Source: Lamellibrachia columna (Eukaryota; Annelida; Polychaeta; Sabellida; Siboglinidae). Taken from it: 64,000 nucleotides of DNA. Where the stretch lies: contig OY759271.1 of the NCBI GenBank assembly GCA_963662155.1, positions 34,409,833 to 34,473,832 of the forward strand. The letters run 5' to 3'. Below, piece after piece: positions 13,321 through 23,967 of the stretch. The translations under genes were made by a program, and so were the position numbers. How positions within the stretch are numbered: the stretch's first letter is position 1; the number at the start of each line of letters is the position of its first letter. Under the pieces are notes generated by a model. It was not told where the DNA came from. It saw only the letters and a list, made by a program, of their open reading frames with translations, and did no database searches.

Positions 13321-14222
13321 GTTAGACAACTAGTTGTAACAAGCTATGTTCACACTATAAACAGTACTACCCTATGTGTCATGCAGTGGATGCCACTGTT
13401 TCTGCCGTGCAATGAAATGCCGGTCAGTGGTCCACGCCCGCTTCACTGCAGTGAGCTGGCTTATCGCTCTTGTGTATAGGGGGGTGATTAATGATGCAAC
13501 TCAATGGAGGCGACTGACCAATCCCATGCGCGCTTCACTGACATGGATGGCGCCTCACACCTACCCTACTCCCTCCAGATAGACCCACGAGCCATTCGGT
13601 CTCCTTACCTCATTAAGCATCCACGATTTTTATGAATGAAACTAATTTGCATAACATTTATGAATGAAATTATAAGCGGCGAATCAGAGCTCTTTATGCC
13701 ATTTACCGATAACGTACTTAACGCTAATTGACTAGCTGTTTCATTCATTAATACCGCACTCATCGCTGATAGGGTCAAACATACTACGTTTTCATTAAAA
13801 AACTCATTAATACTGGGTTTCCCCAGTGTCTATTTTTAGTAACCACCACTGTTGCTAATTGAAAAACACTACTCCACGACGACTTAAAACACGTCAACTT
13901 GGAACATTGGACGCACGAACAAAAACCAACTGCAGATATTACATAAACTATTCACACACTACATATTTGGACTTCACCGAATCGGATTTGCGATAGGCCA
14001 AATCCGTTGAGAATGGTGTTTTAAACGAATATAATTTCAATTGGCGAGATAATATTGCCAGAATACCGCACACGTGACATCGTGTTATCTAACATTATGG
14101 CCCGGCCCATGAAATTACGATGTTGTGTATTCAATAAGCTTTTCCTAGTAAACCGCTGGCGTGATATTCTTAATTGCAGTTACAAATGGTTATGATTTAG
14201 TAACCCTTATAGGTGCATAGGC
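13320..14222. other. Intergenic; inverted homology to 60.7-60.9 kb and direct homology to 61.4-61.6 kb
   Basis: No gene recognised. Bases 13930-14027 match the reverse complement of 60688-60790 (shared block CTATCGCAAATCC on the opposite strand). Bases 14050-14220 match 61430-61600 directly (AATACCGCAC...GTGATATTCTTAATTG). Confidence 0.6.
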
Positions 14223-14223
14223 C

Positions 14224-15121
14224 GAAAAACAAGTTGACAGCGTTAAGCATCGATCGTTGATTTATGTGGTTTTATTAACATATAACAATACAACTTGAAC
14301 AGGAACATGTGTACCGTCTATCAAGATAATAACACTAAATATGTAATTAAAGATAGCGAGAAATATTTTTTTAAAGTAATACCCAACATTCGCCATCTTA
14401 TCCAACACCTGGGGCAATATGACTTTCACATTGGGGTTAGTTGACAATAGAAAATTACAAGCCTGAATGAGTTATCAAGTAATTATAAATTATGTATATT
14501 GACACCTCTATGTGTCCTTCGTAATTATGACAACTTTCGTGCCACCGTTAGATACACTGGTGGCACAGGATACAGTCCTTGGTTGCCGGTTCTTCAACTT
14601 CATATTATACACCTAGCGCAACACATCTGTCGTTATCCGCTGGGATCTTCGGCGTTTGAGAGCAAGTTATCCTAATAGATATACACTCCTTTTTGTACTC
14701 CTTAGTTTTCCTAGCAGTCAATGTTCGTCAACTTGCCCCAGTCAACTCGCCCCTTCAGGTCATTTGTCAGACTTTGACGTTGCGCTCAGCAATGTGCAAG
14801 TTACACACAAGCACACTTTGTTGCTTATATGTGTGCAACCTAAATGCTGGATATGCTTGGAATTTCGCAGATACATGTGTACGATCGGGTCTTATATGGT
14901 TTCATCAAAATATTTTTGTAATTTCGAGTGAAACTAACTTATATTTTTACCGCTTACAGTTTGCGTAATGTTGTAAATGTTCCCGTGTTGATCACGCTGC
15001 ACGTGTCTGCACGTGTGTCTACTTCATTGGAACATTGCGTGGTGCTACCATATATTCCTTGTTTTAACATTATTATGCAATTTGCAACTTGCCCCATTCG
15101 TCACCTTGCCCCATGTTCCCC
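14224..15121. mobile_element. Non-autonomous TIR element, copy 1 (upstream of gene A)
   Basis: The right end CCTTGCCCCATGTTCCCC and the subterminal CAACTTGCCCC match the element at 62102-63758; the left end is degraded (AAAACAAGTTGACAGCG against GGGGCAAGTTGACAGCG). Internal blocks such as TTATCCGCTGGGATCTTCGG are shared. This copy is uninterrupted and so gives the empty site for the LINE in the other copy. No transposase is encoded. Confidence 0.65.
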
Positions 15122-15124
15122 TGT

Positions 15125-15900
15125 ATATTTTCGATTCGAAGAAAACTAAGACACAAACCATGCTGCATTAACATACTAGTGAAACACGATGATTCATATT
15201 GTCGGACATGTGTGGTTAGAACCGTATGTTTTGTTTACAATTTAAATGTAAATTCTGTTTCCGTCCTTCGCCTGCGGATGACAGGGTTAAGCATACAGTT
15301 ACGTTAACGTTTTGCGTGATTATAAGAAAACGTGACCATAAAACAATCTAAAAAAATGTCCAGCCGCTGTCATCATCCCAATGATATTCTGGTCGAGTAT
15401 TGTCAGAATTGCACATTTCCAACTTTTAAAATGCCTGCATGTGCCATACTCGTCAATGTTTACACATTTGTGCCTGAATTACTAAGCACACGTGCCTTGT
15501 GGCAAAAAATTGCCAACAATCCTTTCGCCTATTAAAATCATCTAAAACCCTGAGTAACACTATCAACAGGTTCTACCAGCAAACTGCCTGCTCAAATGCA
15601 ATCATGTCAGATAATATGATTTTTTTATTTCACATATAAAATTACTGTTCGTCTATAACACACCAGGAAGTATAAATGAGGCATGACCTCAACAATGATA
15701 TGGGCGTGCCCTTTTTGTTAGCTTTCGCTACTTTGGGCGATGTTCGTATTCGAGTACTTGCCATCTGATATGTGCTGTTTATGACTGTATACACGACGCC
15801 ACAAATAAATTATTGTATAATACAATACACTCATAAATTTAAAAACATGTACAAGGCGTTACCTAACAGTTAGAACGCGTGATTCAATATTCCCGGATCC
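15125..15900. repeat. Upstream repeat block, copy 1, interrupted
   Basis: The ~280-bp block (GACACAAACCATGCTGCATTA ... TGTATACACGACGCCAC) recurs at 22.63, 22.95, 30.44, 30.75 and 63.77 kb. Here it is split: 15125-15300 and 15690-15900, with about 390 bp of unrelated AT-rich DNA between. That insert carries a 67-codon open stretch (15332-15535) without known motifs. Confidence 0.7.
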
Positions 15901-16140
15901 TCTTCGTGTGTTGTTGTCGAGGCTCCCTACGGTGAGGTGACTGTGGACATGTGGCAAAATTGCGCAAAATGTAAGGCAAATATTATTCTGTTTTTTTTTT
16001 CACAACGATTACTATTTTTTTTTCACGAGTTAGCTTATGATGTGTGCACATTTAGAAAGTGCATTAATTTTTCAAATTAGCATATTGTTTCAACTCACCG
16101 AACATGCCACATTTTATTTTATCCAATGTGTTATCTGTAG

Positions 16141-16236
16141 AGAACCTCCTACGACGTGGCTGGTGACACTTCGGGTCAACGCGATACTTAAAGGGACGAC
16201 ACGTACGAAAAGAGCAGACTTCAGCAACTGGTAAAC
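16141..16236 (+). promoter_or_regulatory. Conserved proximal promoter block, gene A
   Basis: About 90 bp before the ATG is nearly identical in copies A, B and C, far better conserved than the DNA further upstream. It contains ACGTGGCTGGTGACAC, CGGGTCAACGCGATAC and a TATA-like TTAAAG exactly 49 bp before each ATG. A start site about 20 bp before the ATG is inferred. Confidence 0.5.
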
Positions 16237-19213
16237 ATGATGATGACGTACGTTCAACTGGCGTTTCTCTCCGTCGTCTTTGGCGGGTATGGCCTCGGTC
16301 AGCTCACGAGGGGAGCAGTATCTAACGACGGGCTGTGCACCTACACCTTCCGTGACGTCTGTGTCAGTCAGCGTATGCGGGACGTCATGGAACTAAGAGC
16401 CGTCGTGGACAGTCTACAGGCGCAGCTCACTTTGGTCAACAAGGTCGTCGCCGCTATACCTGATCTGAGGGTGACCATGAAACAACTGGAAGTGAAAATC
16501 GACGACGTAAAGGACAAAACACAAGAGAAGACCGGTGGGTAACGTCACATGTTGTACAAGTTCATACTAATGACTCTCACTTCTCTCCTGGTGCTGTAAC
16601 CTTGGTGGCACAGTCTATGGTGTCCAAAAACAAGCAATGACAAACATTAGTTTATATATAACAAAGTAATACTGTACATAAACCCATCAGAGTTAACTGA
16701 ATAGTTGAAAGGAGTTGATGATTATATGACGGAAGTTCTAGACGGCAGTCGCCCCACTAGTATCTAATTCCCATAGCAGTCTGAATGCAAGCATGGTGGT
16801 CAAAACTGTATTGTCTGGTGAGATTGTCGTGAACACTGGGGCCCCTCAAGGGTGCGTTCTCTCTCCTGTGCTTTTCTCACTGTATACTAATGATATCAGA
16901 TGTCATGACCCAGTTCTCACCCTTCTGAAATATGTAGATGACATGGGTCTTTTTGTTTATCTGAAAGATGAGTTTTCCATTTCTCAATACTTCCTTCAGA
17001 TTGACGTGTTGAATACAATATAGTTTTCCTGAATTAAATGTAGGGAAAACCAAGGAGTTTGTTCTTGGGAACAGCAGGGAGAGAGAGGCAAGAAGGTCAG
17101 TAGTGATAGACCAGAGGGAGGTAGAGATGGTTGACAGTTTCAAATACTTGGGTACTATTACTGATAAGAAACCGACTTTCAATGAACATGCTGACATGGT
17201 GTACAAGAAATCACAGCAACGTCTCTTTTTACTTTAAAAACAACTCAACAGCTTTGAAGTCAGCCCACATGTCTTTGAACTTGTGTACAGAGGTCTTGTT
17301 GAGAGTATCTTGTCATTCAACATCATAACTTGGTTTTGACAAGTTATGATGTTGAAAAGTTATGATGTTAAAGCACTCAACAACATATTTAAGTCATTAA
17401 ATAAATTGTATTTTAAATAGCCACACGGTACTCATATATTGAATACTTCAGAGAATAGTATTGTAGTGAGAACTAACTTTGCAGGAAGTGACAATCAACA
17501 TTCGTCGAAAGGCGGCGCTGTGTACATCCGGTGGGGACGGAAGACGTGTTCGGGAAGTGACGCGGAACTGCTCTACTGGGGCAAGTATTTTTAGATATAT
17601 ACAAAGTTCTCTGTTATTGATGAAGTTTGACCCGACGAAGCAACACCGTTTATTATAAGTGCTTCATAGTTTTACTGTACCTACATGTTTTCGGTATCGT
17701 TAAAAAGCCAAGGATGTAGTCAGAAAGCGTACATTTTGGAAATCTTTCAAAATATCAGAAGAAATGTCGAAAGCAGATTTAACAATATTTAACAAAATTG
17801 CCACCCAAGGCAAAGGCCCAGATGGCAATTGGACAAGGAAGCCATTGGCGTATCGAGAGTCCAACATTTTTAATCTATGTTTAATCCGCCCTCCTGAGAT
17901 ATGTGTCTACCATGGTTTTAAACATATTCACGCTGCCAACAGCTACATAATCTGTAGATAATTTGTTCCATTCATTGATTGTCCTCTGTGAGAACGAGTA
18001 CTTCCTGATATCCAACCTACACTGATCCTTTATTAATGTTACTTCATGACTTCTAGTTCTATTATCTTTCTTGAGTGAGAAAATATATTTCTATCAATAT
18101 TTTCATACCCATTCAATATATTAAACAATTCAATTTGATCTCCTCTTAACCGCCTTGTCTCTGGGGTTGTTAAACCACATTCTTTCAGTCGTTCTTTATA
18201 ACTAATGCCTGTCAGTTTTGAAATCATTTTAGTTGCTCTCCTCTGTATTATTTCAAGCGTATCTATATCCTTCTTACGATATGGTCGCCAAGCTTGTATA
18301 CAGTTATCTAAATGAGGCCTAACTATTGCTTTATACAGATATATACTTAGCTTTTTCTCTTTTTGTATGTTATATTCCTAATCAACACAATAATTTGATT
18401 ACCCTTTGAAGCTGCAATAACACACTGCTCATATCAGCACTTATTGTTATTCCTAAGTCCTTTTCTTTTACAGTAGTACCCAGAAATGTATCTCCCATTT
18501 TATAGTTTACATCCAAGTTCCCATGTCCTGTCTGTAGGCATTTACATTTCCCCAAATTGAGCAACATCTGCCATTTCTCAGACCATTTCACTAATCTGTC
18601 TAGATCGTTTTGTAAATGTTGTTTATCGCCATCAAAACAACATAAGCATCTATAGAACACACCTGGTTTTCTTTTGAAGATTGTACGGTTAAAATTGTAC
18701 GAATGTTTTGTTGTTCAAGGTGTCGTAGCTGGGTCACACTATACATACAGCGGTGGTGGCTCGAACTGTCTCTGCATGCCAAGAGACCCTGAATGGGGAC
18801 AGAAAAACACGGCAGGCTTCCAGTCCGGCGGCCAATTGTACGGCGCTGAATACGAAATACTTTCAAACGACCCGTTCTCCAAAGTTAACGCGCAGTCGCT
18901 GAACAACAACGACATCCCGTGTGCCGTGTGCCTTGTGACCAGCCGACCAACGAAACTGATGATTCCGGCCAAACTGACCTGTCCAGACAGGTGGACGAAG
19001 GAATATTCTGGCTACTTGATGGCGGAACATTACAAACACAACGGCCGAACAACCTACGTCTGCATGGACAACGCCCCGGAAGTCATCCCAGGAGGAGGGG
19101 TGAACAAGAATGGCGTCCTTTTCTACGTCATCGAGGCTACTTGCGGTGGGCCACTGCCTTGTCCCCATTATGTAGAAGGATGGGAAATAACTTGTGTCGT
19201 GTGTACAAAATAA
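16237..19213 (+). CDS. Secreted C4-like cysteine-rich domain protein, gene A (3 exons, 295 aa)
   Basis: Exons 16237-16534, 17485-17580 and 18720-19213; both introns are phase 1. Exon 1 encodes a signal peptide (MMMTYVQLAFLSVVFGGYG), a short segment with two cysteines (LCTYTFRDVC) and a heptad-like stretch (MELRAVVDSLQAQLTLV onward), probably a coiled coil. Exon 2 opens the C-terminal domain with GGAVYIRWGRKTC. Exon 3 completes it with YGAEYE, PCAVCLVTS, YVCMDNAPE, ATCGG and a terminal CVVCTK. These motifs are those of the C-terminal domain of short-chain collagen C4-like proteins (family knowledge). No Gly-X-Y repeat is present, so the coiled coil seems to replace the collagen stem. Donor 1 is GTGGGT and donor 2 is GCAAGT, a GC-AG intron. 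An extra cysteine (SNCLC instead of SNYLC) distinguishes it from B and C. The reading frame is intact; the function is unknown, perhaps extracellular matrix or surface binding. Confidence 0.8.
16785..17395 (+). mobile_element. Rex1-like LINE fragment in intron 1 of gene A
   Basis: Translation gives NTGAPQGCVLSPVLFSLYTN, LLKYVDDMGLF (catalytic YVDD) and, after a frameshift, KTKEFVLGNSRE and VDSFKYLGT. These are the late RT blocks of Rex1/Babar-type LINEs. It is 5'-truncated and dead. Copy B has the corresponding intron without it (near 24610); copy C keeps only the extreme 3' tail (near 32345-32380). Confidence 0.75.
17760..18660 (-). mobile_element. CR1-like LINE 3' fragment in intron 2 of gene A
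   Basis: On the minus strand: LVKWSEKWQMLLNLGKCKCL, VKEKDLGITIS, MISKLTGISYKERLKECGL and RRLRGDQIELFNILNGYEN, then the 3' end GTTGGACTCTCG. These are the C-terminal RT and tail blocks of CR1-like LINEs. Copy C has the same tail at the equivalent place; copy B has none. Confidence 0.8.
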
Positions 19214-19216
19214 AGC

Positions 19217-20070
19217 ATAATCGCACTCATACTGAGTCCTCTCTGCAATATGCCAGATACGACTCAATATCAGAATGACAACGTAGCCTACTGGGCAAAT
19301 TAAAGGCACTTACTGCAGTGTTGTTGTCTTTCATTATTAGGGTGCTCGTAGTTTTAAGCAAACACTTTTTTTATAATTTAAACCTTGTTCAAGTATGCAA
19401 AAAGTAAAATAGAATATTATATCAGGTACACATATGGCATATGTTTTATCTTTTTTGATTTATTGTATATCGACATGATCCTTACAGTAATTTAAGAAGT
19501 ACAACTTACCATACTCTTCCTTCTATTATGGATACTTTGCATATGCTTGAGTTTCATCGTACGTTACAAAAACATAGGAAATCCTGGACGTATTATATTA
19601 CTGGGTTGAGAGATGTATTATAAGTTTTTTTGTTGATCTGTCATATTTAGTATCGATAAATCATGCATGGATAAATGTTTAGCTGTGTAACGTCCTTGTT
19701 GTTTACGACTTGCTGCGTCATTGCAACAGGCAACTGAGTAACATAACCTAACTTCAAACAAAAACAAACATTATTTTGTTTCTAGACACGTTCAATACAG
19801 GCCGTATCTATAATTGTATTCAAATGAAACTGAGAGATTTCTTGAGAAAAAAATTGGGAGTTTAACAAATGAAATAAATATATGCAGAATCTGCACATCA
19901 AATATAAGTTGTGGCAGTGGTGCCATGGTTATGGCTCTACTGACAGAGAGTTTGACTAAATATATCTAACTCGGCGGTGATAATGGTTATTGTACGATCG
20001 CAGCGCCACCACGCGAACGGCGGTTCGTTAGAAGTAGATTTATCGTATATGTCAATGGCGCTTGTTACAA
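19217..20070 (+). other. 3' flank of gene A, shared with copy B
   Basis: No gene. Blocks GAAATCCTGGACGTAT...TTACTGGG (about 19590) and CGCAGCGCCACC...GAAGTAGATTT (about 20000) recur in order behind copy B at about 25870 and 26190. This defines an A+B shared 3' flank that differs from the one behind gene C. Confidence 0.65.
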
Positions 20071-20160
20071 CCAGTAACGTAATACTCGACCAGTAATGTA
20101 ATAATCGACCAGTAATGTAATAATCGACCAGTAATGTAATAATCGACCAGTAATATAATA
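20070..20160 (+). repeat. 19-bp minisatellite, 5 copies
   Basis: Unit CCAGTAATGTAATAATCGA. The first copy (AACGTAATACTCGA) and last copy (AATATAATAA) are diverged; the middle three are identical. Confidence 0.95.
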
Positions 20161-20345
20161 AAAGCGATGAAGATGATTATAATGACGATGATGATGAAGC
20201 TGATAAATGGTACTGATGATGATAAATAGGAGGAGAAAGACGAAGATAATTAAGGGTTTATCTTAGTGCAGGTGATTATGAGGATGATAATTATTACGAT
20301 GATGAAGACAACTTTGTCATCCTCATCAGCCTCATTGTCCTGCTC
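20160..20345. repeat. GAT/GAC-rich low-complexity tract with a complementary ATC-rich end
   Basis: Degenerate GAT triplets (20165-20310) are followed by CATCCTCATCAGCCTCATTG (20320-20340), which is roughly complementary, so the region could fold back on itself. Confidence 0.7.
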
Positions 20346-20589
20346 CTCCTCCTTCTCAACATCCTCATGTTCACCCGTATCATGGCTACTCAGGCTGACA
20401 ACCACTCGACGTTCACTAAAATATACTTAAAATAAGATTCTCAGAACGATTCAGATGCTTGTTTTCTGGGAGGACATATGTACTGCCGTTTATATATCTT
20501 CCTAGATAGCATACGGCAATAATAATAATTAATGTGGGCAAACGATGGGTTTGAATCATGCAGGGTAGCAGGGAAGACGAAAAGGAAGG

Positions 20590-21260
20590 GGTCCTTTAAA
20601 AAAATAAACGCTCATCTCAAATGTAAGGTATCATTTAAACAAAATAACTAGCCGATCGTCTCAAACAAATTAAGGTGTCACATTCTAAAATTAAGAGGTC
20701 TCCAAAAAAGTTAAGGGAACATTAAAACAAACGTATGGGGTCATTGCAAAAAGCTGATCATCTCAACAGAAATCATATAATATAATTCTACAAAACTAAA
20801 TGGTGATTTAAAAAAGTGTGAGGGATCATTTAACAACTGATGTAGTTGATTGTCTGAAAAAATATGGGATCATCTCATTCTCGAAGAAGCTATGGGATCA
20901 CAAAACATGCAAGTGGTCATTAATAATAAACTAGCTGATCGTCTCAATACATTAAGGGATCATCTTAAAACATTAAAAGGTCACCTCATACAATAAAGGG
21001 GGTCTTCTAAAAAAGTCAAAGAATCATTTAAAAACGTAAATATTCATTAAAAAGAACTAGCTGATCGTCTCAATAAATAAAAAAATCATTTTAAAACATT
21101 AAAGTGTCATTTCATAAAATGGATCTTTAAAAAAATAGACGTGTTGATTAAAAAGAACTGGCTGATCGTTAGGGGATCATCTCAAAACATTAAGTGGACA
21201 TCTCATAAAATAAAGAAAGTTAAGGGGTAATTAAAAAAATTCAATGAAAAGAACAAGCGT
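20590..21260 (+). repeat. Degenerate AT-rich satellite, forward arm
   Basis: Built from short (about 22-26 bp) diverged units of the type ATTAAGGGATCATCTCAAAA. A marker CTAGCTGATCGTCTCAAT recurs at about 20640, 20745 (diverged), 20930, 21056 and 21155, suggesting a higher-order period of roughly 100-130 bp. No reading frame. Confidence 0.75.
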
Positions 21261-21299
21261 CATCTGTCGGAAGTGTGGAAAACTAGTTGTAGAGATAAG

Positions 21300-21480
21300 C
21301 AGGAACTCGCTACATAGGTTTATCGAAAACAATGGCGCGGCCCATGAAATATGGTTGCTGTGTGTTCAATAAACGTTTCTAATAAACCATTGGCGTGATA
21401 TTGTTGATTGTAGTTGCAAATGGTTAGTTTGTATTCATTGTTTTAGGTGGATAACATAAAAAAAAATGCCTTTTGTTATC
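21300..21480. repeat. Dispersed block related to 14.1 and 61.5 kb
   Basis: GGCCCATGAAAT...GTGTGTTCAATAA...TGGCGTGATATTGTTGATTG matches blocks near 14100-14180 and 61480-61560. It lies between the two satellite arms. Confidence 0.6.
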
Positions 21481-22010
21481 ATTTAAGCGATAATCAAGAA
21501 AAATGTAAAATTAAGGGGCACATTTAAAACGTACGAAATTTAGAGGTAATCCCAAAAGGGTATATGTAAAGGGTATCTTTAAATTAAAAGCGGTCACATC
21601 AAAACGTAAAATAAGAAGCTGATTTTTTTAGATGACCCTCTTACTACATTTTTGGATGACTCCTTAATGTTCTTATGGCCCACTTAACTTTTTTCAAATG
21701 ATGAGCTAGTTACTTTATTAAATGACCCTTACATTTATCAAAATGATTCCTTAATTTACTTTAAAAAATAGTTTAATTTATTTGAAATAACCCCTTACAT
21801 TTTCGATGTGACCCCATAATTTTTTATGACCCCTCAAGTTTGTGTTTTGCTATAAATCCTTACATGTTTAGATTTCCCTTAATTATATGAAGTGACCGCG
21901 TGGGAAGACCACATTATTTTATTAAATGATCCCTTAATTTATTGAGACAATCAGCTGGTTCATTTGTAATGACTAGGTACACTTTTTAATATGATCCCTT
22001 AACTAACACA
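21480..22010 (-). repeat. Degenerate AT-rich satellite, mostly reverse-oriented arm
   Basis: The first ~130 bp still read AAATTAAGGGGCACATTTAAAA in the forward sense. From about 21625 the units switch to the reverse complement (GATGACCCTCTTACT, TGACCCTTACATTT, ATGATCCCTTAATTTATTGA). The marker is seen in reverse as ATCAGCTGGTTC near 21950. Confidence 0.7.
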
Positions 22011-22014
22011 CGCA

Positions 22015-22074
<60 letters not shown>

Positions 22075-22175
22075 AACAAACAAACAAACACACAATACAC
22101 ACACAACACAAACAACACACACACAACAAACACACAAAATCACACAACAACGTACAAACTAACAAAATGATGAAC
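22010..22175. repeat. (CA)n / (AAAC)n microsatellite
   Basis: CA repeat at 22019-22070, followed by CAAA tetramers and degenerate CA-rich sequence. Confidence 0.95.
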
Positions 22176-22329
22176 ACTCATTTTACATTATCATTCCGTT
22201 AAGGGTTAAGTGTTAATGTATGGTTTTCCTTATTCTATTAAAATATCATCTTGTAAATAGATGTTGATATATACGTGTAAGCGTAAACATAGCCTGATTG
22301 TTTCAGTTTGTTTGTTTGTTTGTTTGTTT

Positions 22330-22590
22330 TTTGGCTTGAGTTCCAACAAGTCCGTGGACCCAGCAACAAGACATAGACACCAGATAGAAGGGATGGACCA
22401 ACGGCACTAAGTGTCTCTTCCGAAAGACACAGGCAAAAGGAGGGTGAACGAAATTGCCAAAGTTTCAAAACGGCAACAGGGGTTTTTGAACCCCGGTTCC
22501 CTCGACCAAAAGCATGATGTCGCTGATTACTTTAAATGTTTTTGTAAAAATGTCGTCATAGAACCATACTTCCACTAAATTGCTCTTCTA
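22330..22590 (-). mobile_element. SINE-like repeat, copy 1
   Basis: On the minus strand a tRNA-like segment (GTCGAGGGAACCGGGGTTCA, with a B-box-like GGGGTTCAAAA) is followed by a core with CTTTCGGAAGAGACAC, which resembles the widespread CTTTCGGATGAGAC core of invertebrate SINEs. The A-box half is not convincing. A second copy lies at 29935-30120, and both are followed by (TA)n. Assignment is inference. Confidence 0.45.
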
Positions 22591-22591
22591 A

Positions 22592-22593
<2 letters not shown>

Positions 22594-22627
<34 letters not shown>
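22594..22627. repeat. (TA)n microsatellite
   Basis: Short TA tract in the same position as the much longer tract at 30152-30300 in the duplicated flank of gene C. Confidence 0.95.
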
Positions 22628-22629
<2 letters not shown>

Positions 22630-23225
22630 GATTGCAGGATGACCAAGCCGTCAACCATGCATGCTGCATTACTATACCAGTGAAACACATGTCTGGTTAG
22701 AGCCATACGCGATTTTATTTGAATGTAAATTCTGTCTCAGACCTTCGCTGTCGGATAACAGCGATGTGGGCGTGTCCTTTCTGTTAACTTTCGCTACTTT
22801 AGGCGACGTTCGTACTCGAGTATTTGCCATCTGATATTTGCTGTTTACGACTGTATACACGACGCCACAACAAAATTACTGTGTTATCTAGAATGCACTC
22901 ATAACATTTGAAACATGTGCTACACGGATGTGGGTAAAGAAGCCTAAGACGTAAACCATGCTGCATTACCATACCAGTGAACCACGATGATTCACATTGT
23001 CGGACATGTTTGGTTAGAACCGTACGTTTTGTTTACAATCGAAATGTAACTTATATTTCCGTCCCTCGCCGCCGGATAACAGTGATATGGGTGTGCCATT
23101 CCTATTCACTATTTTAGGTGACATTCTTACTCGGGTACTTGCCATCTGATATGTGCTGTTTACGACTGTATACACAACGCCATAAATAACTTACTGTGCT
23201 GAAACATGTGCAAGGCGGATGTGGG
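22630..23225 (+). repeat. Upstream repeat block, tandem pair (before copy B)
   Basis: Two diverged ~290-bp units (22630-22925 and 22945-23225). Each runs from ACCATGCTGCATTAC through CACATTGTCGGACATG-type sequence to CGACTGTATACAC. The same pair precedes gene C at 30440-31030. Confidence 0.8.
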
Positions 23226-23859
23226 CCTAAGAAATAGAACGGTTGATTCAACATTCCCAGATCCTCTTCGTATGTTGTTGTCGAGGCTCCCTACGGTGAG
23301 GTGATTGCGAACATGTGGCACAATTGCAGAACATTTAAGGCAAATACTATTCTGTTTTTTTTTTCACGAGTATTCTTTTGTTTTTTTCACAACGTGTTTG
23401 CTTATGATGTTCGCACATTTAGAAAGTGTATTTATCTTTCAATTTATTATTTTGTTTCATCATACCAAACATGTCACATATACTTTGCTCAAATGTGTAT
23501 TGTCGATTACAAGCAACAAATCTCAAATCATGAAGTATTTATACATTTACAAAATTGCATTTATTATCGTATTGTGACCTTCAGCATTTCAATATGCAGT
23601 CAGTAGGGCATAATTATTTGCATATTGCTTTATTTTACGTAATGAGACGAATAGCAATTCTGCATGCTTTAGTAAATGTTTCAAATCAGTGCAACTGTTA
23701 TTTAATAGTAGATTTTAAATTATCATAGTTAACACCAGCGCCCTATCAAATGTTAAAAGGAAAGTTTGATAATGCAGTATCCAGATCCAATGCTTAGGAC
23801 CTTTTGAAGAGTATACTCATCACCCTTGACTCGACTTCTCTGGGTAACATTCAGTCAGT

Positions 23860-23967
23860 TGTTATCGGTAGACAACCTCCTACTACGTGGCTGGTGACAC
23901 ATCGGGTCAACGCGATACTTAAAGGGACGACACGAACGAAAACAGCAGACTTTAGCAACTGGTAAAC
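23860..23967 (+). promoter_or_regulatory. Conserved proximal promoter block, copy B
   Basis: Nearly identical to the block before genes A and C, including GGTCAACGCGATACTTAAAG. TTAAAG starts 49 bp before the ATG. Preserved although the coding sequence behind it is broken. Confidence 0.45.

Noticed and set aside
18863..19309. Minus-strand 148-codon open frame opposite exon 3 of gene A
   Set aside because: Antisense shadow of a GC-rich exon; the equivalent antisense frame is much shorter in copies B and C.
22440..22520. A genuine tRNA gene on the minus strand
   Set aside because: A B-box-like GGGGTTCAAAA is present, but the A box and a foldable acceptor stem are not, and the sequence is repeated as part of a SINE-like block.
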